A stretch of 64,000 bases of DNA from NCBI RefSeq assembly GCF_014467075.1, contig NZ_AP023027.1:1615501-1679500 (forward strand), given 5' to 3'. Position numbers and translations under genes: made by a program. How positions within the stretch are numbered: the stretch's first letter is position 1; each line of letters starts with the position of its first letter. Positions 61,834 to 64,000 of this stretch are shown in pieces. The stretch comes from Anaerostipes caccae L1-92 (GTDB lineage: Bacteria > Bacillota > Clostridia > Lachnospirales > Lachnospiraceae). The notes under the pieces were generated by a model. That model did not search any database. It saw nothing but the letters and a program-made list of their open reading frames with translations, and was not told the origin of the DNA.

Positions 61834-64000
61834 ATGACAGATCGGAAAATAGAGCTGCCGTCAGAAGGAGGCAGTGTGGAGCAGAACAGGAGTCAGGAAA
61901 AGAAAGCAGAATACTTTAAATGGATGCTGGATGAGTATGTGGGGAATATTTATATCTCAGATATTGATTCCTATGAGCTTCTGTATCTCAATAAGACTTC
62001 CTGTGATACCTTATGCCTTCCGAAAGAACAGCTGATAGGAAGAAAATGTTATGAAGTGATTCAGGGAAGGACATCTCCCTGTCCTTTCTGCAATAATGAC
62101 TGTCTCACGGAGGATGAATTCTATGAATGGGAATTCTACAATCCGGTTTTGAAACGTTCGTTTCTGATCAAAAACCGTATTATTGACTGGGAAGGGCATA
62201 GGGCACGGATTGAACTGTCTAATGATAATCTGAGTCCGGAATATAAACTGGAGAAAAGAGACAGGGAAAGAGAAGCCATTATACGGACAATACCCGGCGG
62301 ATTTGCCCGGGTGGATGCCGAGGATTTAAGAACGGTTATCTGGTATGGCGGAGGGTTTCTGCAGATGATCGGCTATACTGAGGAACAGTTTGAAAATGAA
62401 CTTCAGTCTAAATGCGACTATGTGCATCCGGATGACATAGAACGCACGGTGGAGATCATGGAAAAATCCAGAGAGACCGGTGAAGATACAGCGGCAGAGG
62501 GGCGTATTGTAACCCGGGACGGAAAGATTAAAATCCTCACAATGACCTTCAGTTATGTCAGCGCGAAAGACAGCTGGGACGGGAAAGATTCTTTCTACAG
62601 CATTGGGATTGATATTACAAAGGAGAGAGAAGAGCAGGAACGGCAAAAAACGGCACTGCAGGACGCATATCAGGCAGCGAGAGTAGCAAATGCAGCCAAG
62701 ACAAACTTTCTTTCTTCTATGTCTCATGATATACGGACACCGATGAATGCCATTATGGGCATGGCGGCCATCGCACAGGCAAATCTGGAATGTCCGGACA
62801 AGATACAGGACTGCCTGAATAAGATCAACACTTCAAGCAGGCATCTGCTCAGTCTCATCAATGAAGTTTTGGATATGTCTAAAATTGAGAGCGGAAAGAT
62901 AAATATTTCGTTAGAGCAGATCAGTCTGCCCGACATGATTGGGGCAGTTATGGATATGTGCCTGCCGTTAATTAATGGAAAGCATCAGCAGTTTCAGATG
63001 AGTATCGGACATGTAAACCATGAACATGTGATTGCGGACGGTGACCGTCTCCGCCAGGTCCTGATGAACCTGATTTCGAATGCTGTAAAATATACGCCGG
63101 AAGGCGGAACGATTACGCTGCGTATCAATGAGCAGTATTCACCGAATCCAAAGAAAAGTCAGTATGAATTTATTTGTATTGACACAGGAATTGGAATATC
63201 AGAAGAATTTCTGCCGCACATTTTTGAGCCTTTTTCAAGGGCAGAGGATTCCAGAATCAGTAAAATTCAGGGCACAGGCCTGGGAATGGCAATTACAGAG
63301 AATATCGTCCGTATGATGAATGGGACGATCAGTGTGGAGAGCAAGATTGGTACAGGAAGTAAGTTTACGGTATCTGTCCCGCTTGAAATCTGCGGGGAAG
63401 AAGAGGTATGCACAGAAGAACTATCCGGCCGGCCGGTACTGGTAGTGGATGATGACCGGATGACATGCGAGAGCGCTGCTGCACTTTTAGTTGAATTAGG
63501 CATGCGGGGAGAATGGGTGCTGTCCGGGAAAGAGGCGGTCAGCAGAGTTGTAGAGGCACATAACGCGGCGGAGGACTTCTTTGCAGTGATATTGGACTGG
63601 AAAATGCCGGAGATGGACGGGCTGGAGGCCACAAAAGCGATACGGGAAAATTTAGGCGGGCATGTGCCGATTATTGTGATATCTGCTTATGATTATTCCG
63701 AAATTGAAGAACAGTTTTTAGAGGCGGGCGCCGACGCATTTATAACGAAACCTCTGTTTAAGTCGAAGATTCTTCAGGTACTTCAATTGTTTGTCTCTGT
63801 GGACAAAGAAGACGATACAGGAGACAATGAGGAGGAAAAACAGACAGGAATAGAAGGGAAGAGGGTGCTTCTGGTTGAGGACAATGATATTAACAGAGAA
63901 ATTGTCATAGAACTCCTGGAAATGAATCATGTGCATGTAGACTCAGCCGGAAACGGACAGCTCGGTAAAGAAGCTTTCGAGGCATCTGCACCGGGTGATT
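61834..64000 (+). CDS. Hybrid sensor histidine kinase, 5' part
   Basis: The frame starts at an ATG behind GGAGAGG and stays open to the window end (722 codons). Order: a PAS-like domain with a Cys cluster (SPCPFCNNDC, about 88-97), a second PAS (about 150-265), a kinase core with phospho-accepting His298 in MSHDIRTPMN, N box (LMNLISNAVKYTPEGG) and G box (IDTGIGISEEF), a receiver with Asp588 (ILDWKMPEMDG) and the start of a second receiver (VLLVEDNDINREIV). No transmembrane helix is visible, so it is probably cytoplasmic. It follows the split cyclic-di-GMP gene and shares an 18-base upstream element with it. Confidence 0.92.
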   Translation, partial: MTDRKIELPSEGGSVEQNRSQEKKAEYFKWMLDEYVGNIYISDIDSYELLYLNKTSCDTLCLPKEQLIGRKCYEVIQGRTSPCPFCNNDCLTEDEFYEWEFYNPVLKRSFLIKNRIIDWEGHRARIELSNDNLSPEYKLEKRDREREAIIRTIPGGFARVDAEDLRTVIWYGGGFLQMIGYTEEQFENELQSKCDYVHPDDIERTVEIMEKSRETGEDTAAEGRIVTRDGKIKILTMTFSYVSAKDSWDGKDSFYSIGIDITKEREEQERQKTALQDAYQAARVANAAKTNFLSSMSHDIRTPMNAIMGMAAIAQANLECPDKIQDCLNKINTSSRHLLSLINEVLDMSKIESGKINISLEQISLPDMIGAVMDMCLPLINGKHQQFQMSIGHVNHEHVIADGDRLRQVLMNLISNAVKYTPEGGTITLRINEQYSPNPKKSQYEFICIDTGIGISEEFLPHIFEPFSRAEDSRISKIQGTGLGMAITENIVRMMNGTISVESKIGTGSKFTVSVPLEICGEEEVCTEELSGRPVLVVDDDRMTCESAAALLVELGMRGEWVLSGKEAVSRVVEAHNAAEDFFAVILDWKMPEMDGLEATKAIRENLGGHVPIIVISAYDYSEIEEQFLEAGADAFITKPLFKSKILQVLQLFVSVDKEDDTGDNEEEKQTGIEGKRVLLVEDNDINREIVIELLEMNHVHVDSAGNGQLGKEAFEASAPGD

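Noticed and set aside
1..64000. CRISPR arrays, tRNA or rRNA genes, insertion sequences
   Set aside because: I saw no regularly spaced direct repeats, no cloverleaf with CCA-type end, and no transposase-like protein anywhere in the window.

Overview
The window is a chromosomal segment from an anaerobic, endospore-forming, low-GC Gram-positive bacterium. It is most likely a member of the Lachnospiraceae (Clostridia), possibly Anaerostipes-like; the genus is a guess. The evidence is the mix of sporulation genes (spoIVB, spo0A, yqfC, yqfD, a SpoVB-like flippase, a BofC-like protein, a YlmC/YmxH protein), an Rnf complex, class III (anaerobic) ribonucleotide reductase, CodY, short-form HisG with HisZ, and strong GGAGG ribosome binding sites throughout. 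I saw no rRNA, tRNA, CRISPR array or insertion sequence.

Layout. 1-4.6 kb: the end of recN, spoIVB, and two spo0A-type genes in tandem, the second with a degenerate receiver pocket. 4.6-12 kb: rqcH on the minus strand, a divergent PH-domain protein, then a compact histidine operon hisZ-G-D-B-IE with an operator-like palindrome in its leader. 12-15 kb: a small membrane protein and alaS. 15-17.3 kb: a secreted repeat protein and a small unknown. 17.3-24.8 kb: rpsU, yqfC, yqfD, phoH, ybeY, a flippase, an unknown, a bofC-like gene and deoB. 24.8-30.3 kb: two flavoproteins and nrdDG behind two phased NrdR boxes. 30.4-32.9 kb: proB, a DUF896 gene and proA. 33.1-38.1 kb: rnfCDGEAB. 38.2-46.4 kb: ylmC-like, nrdR, a YifB/ComM ATPase, dprA, topA, codY, rpsB and tsf.

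From 46.4 kb the content becomes accessory. There is an AT-rich decayed gene, a GNAT acetyltransferase, a methyltransferase, a PAS-GGDEF protein, two alkylation-repair genes, an orphan PTS EIIA, a membrane-anchored XRE regulator, a LexA-boxed Y-family polymerase with YolD, two flavodoxin-fold proteins behind a MerR-type promoter, a DUF2089/SHOCT-like operon and a regulator with two GntR-type helices. The window closes with a large cyclic-di-GMP signalling protein split by an apparent one-base frameshift, and the first 2.2 kb of a hybrid sensor kinase.

Connections inside the window: NrdR is encoded at 38.6 kb and its likely target nrdDG is at 27.7 kb. CodY is encoded at 43.8 kb and a CodY-like box lies at 6.46 kb. 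Spo0A is encoded at 2.9 kb and a 0A-box core abuts the rnf promoter at 33.04 kb. The split cyclic-di-GMP gene and the hybrid kinase share an identical 18-base element upstream.
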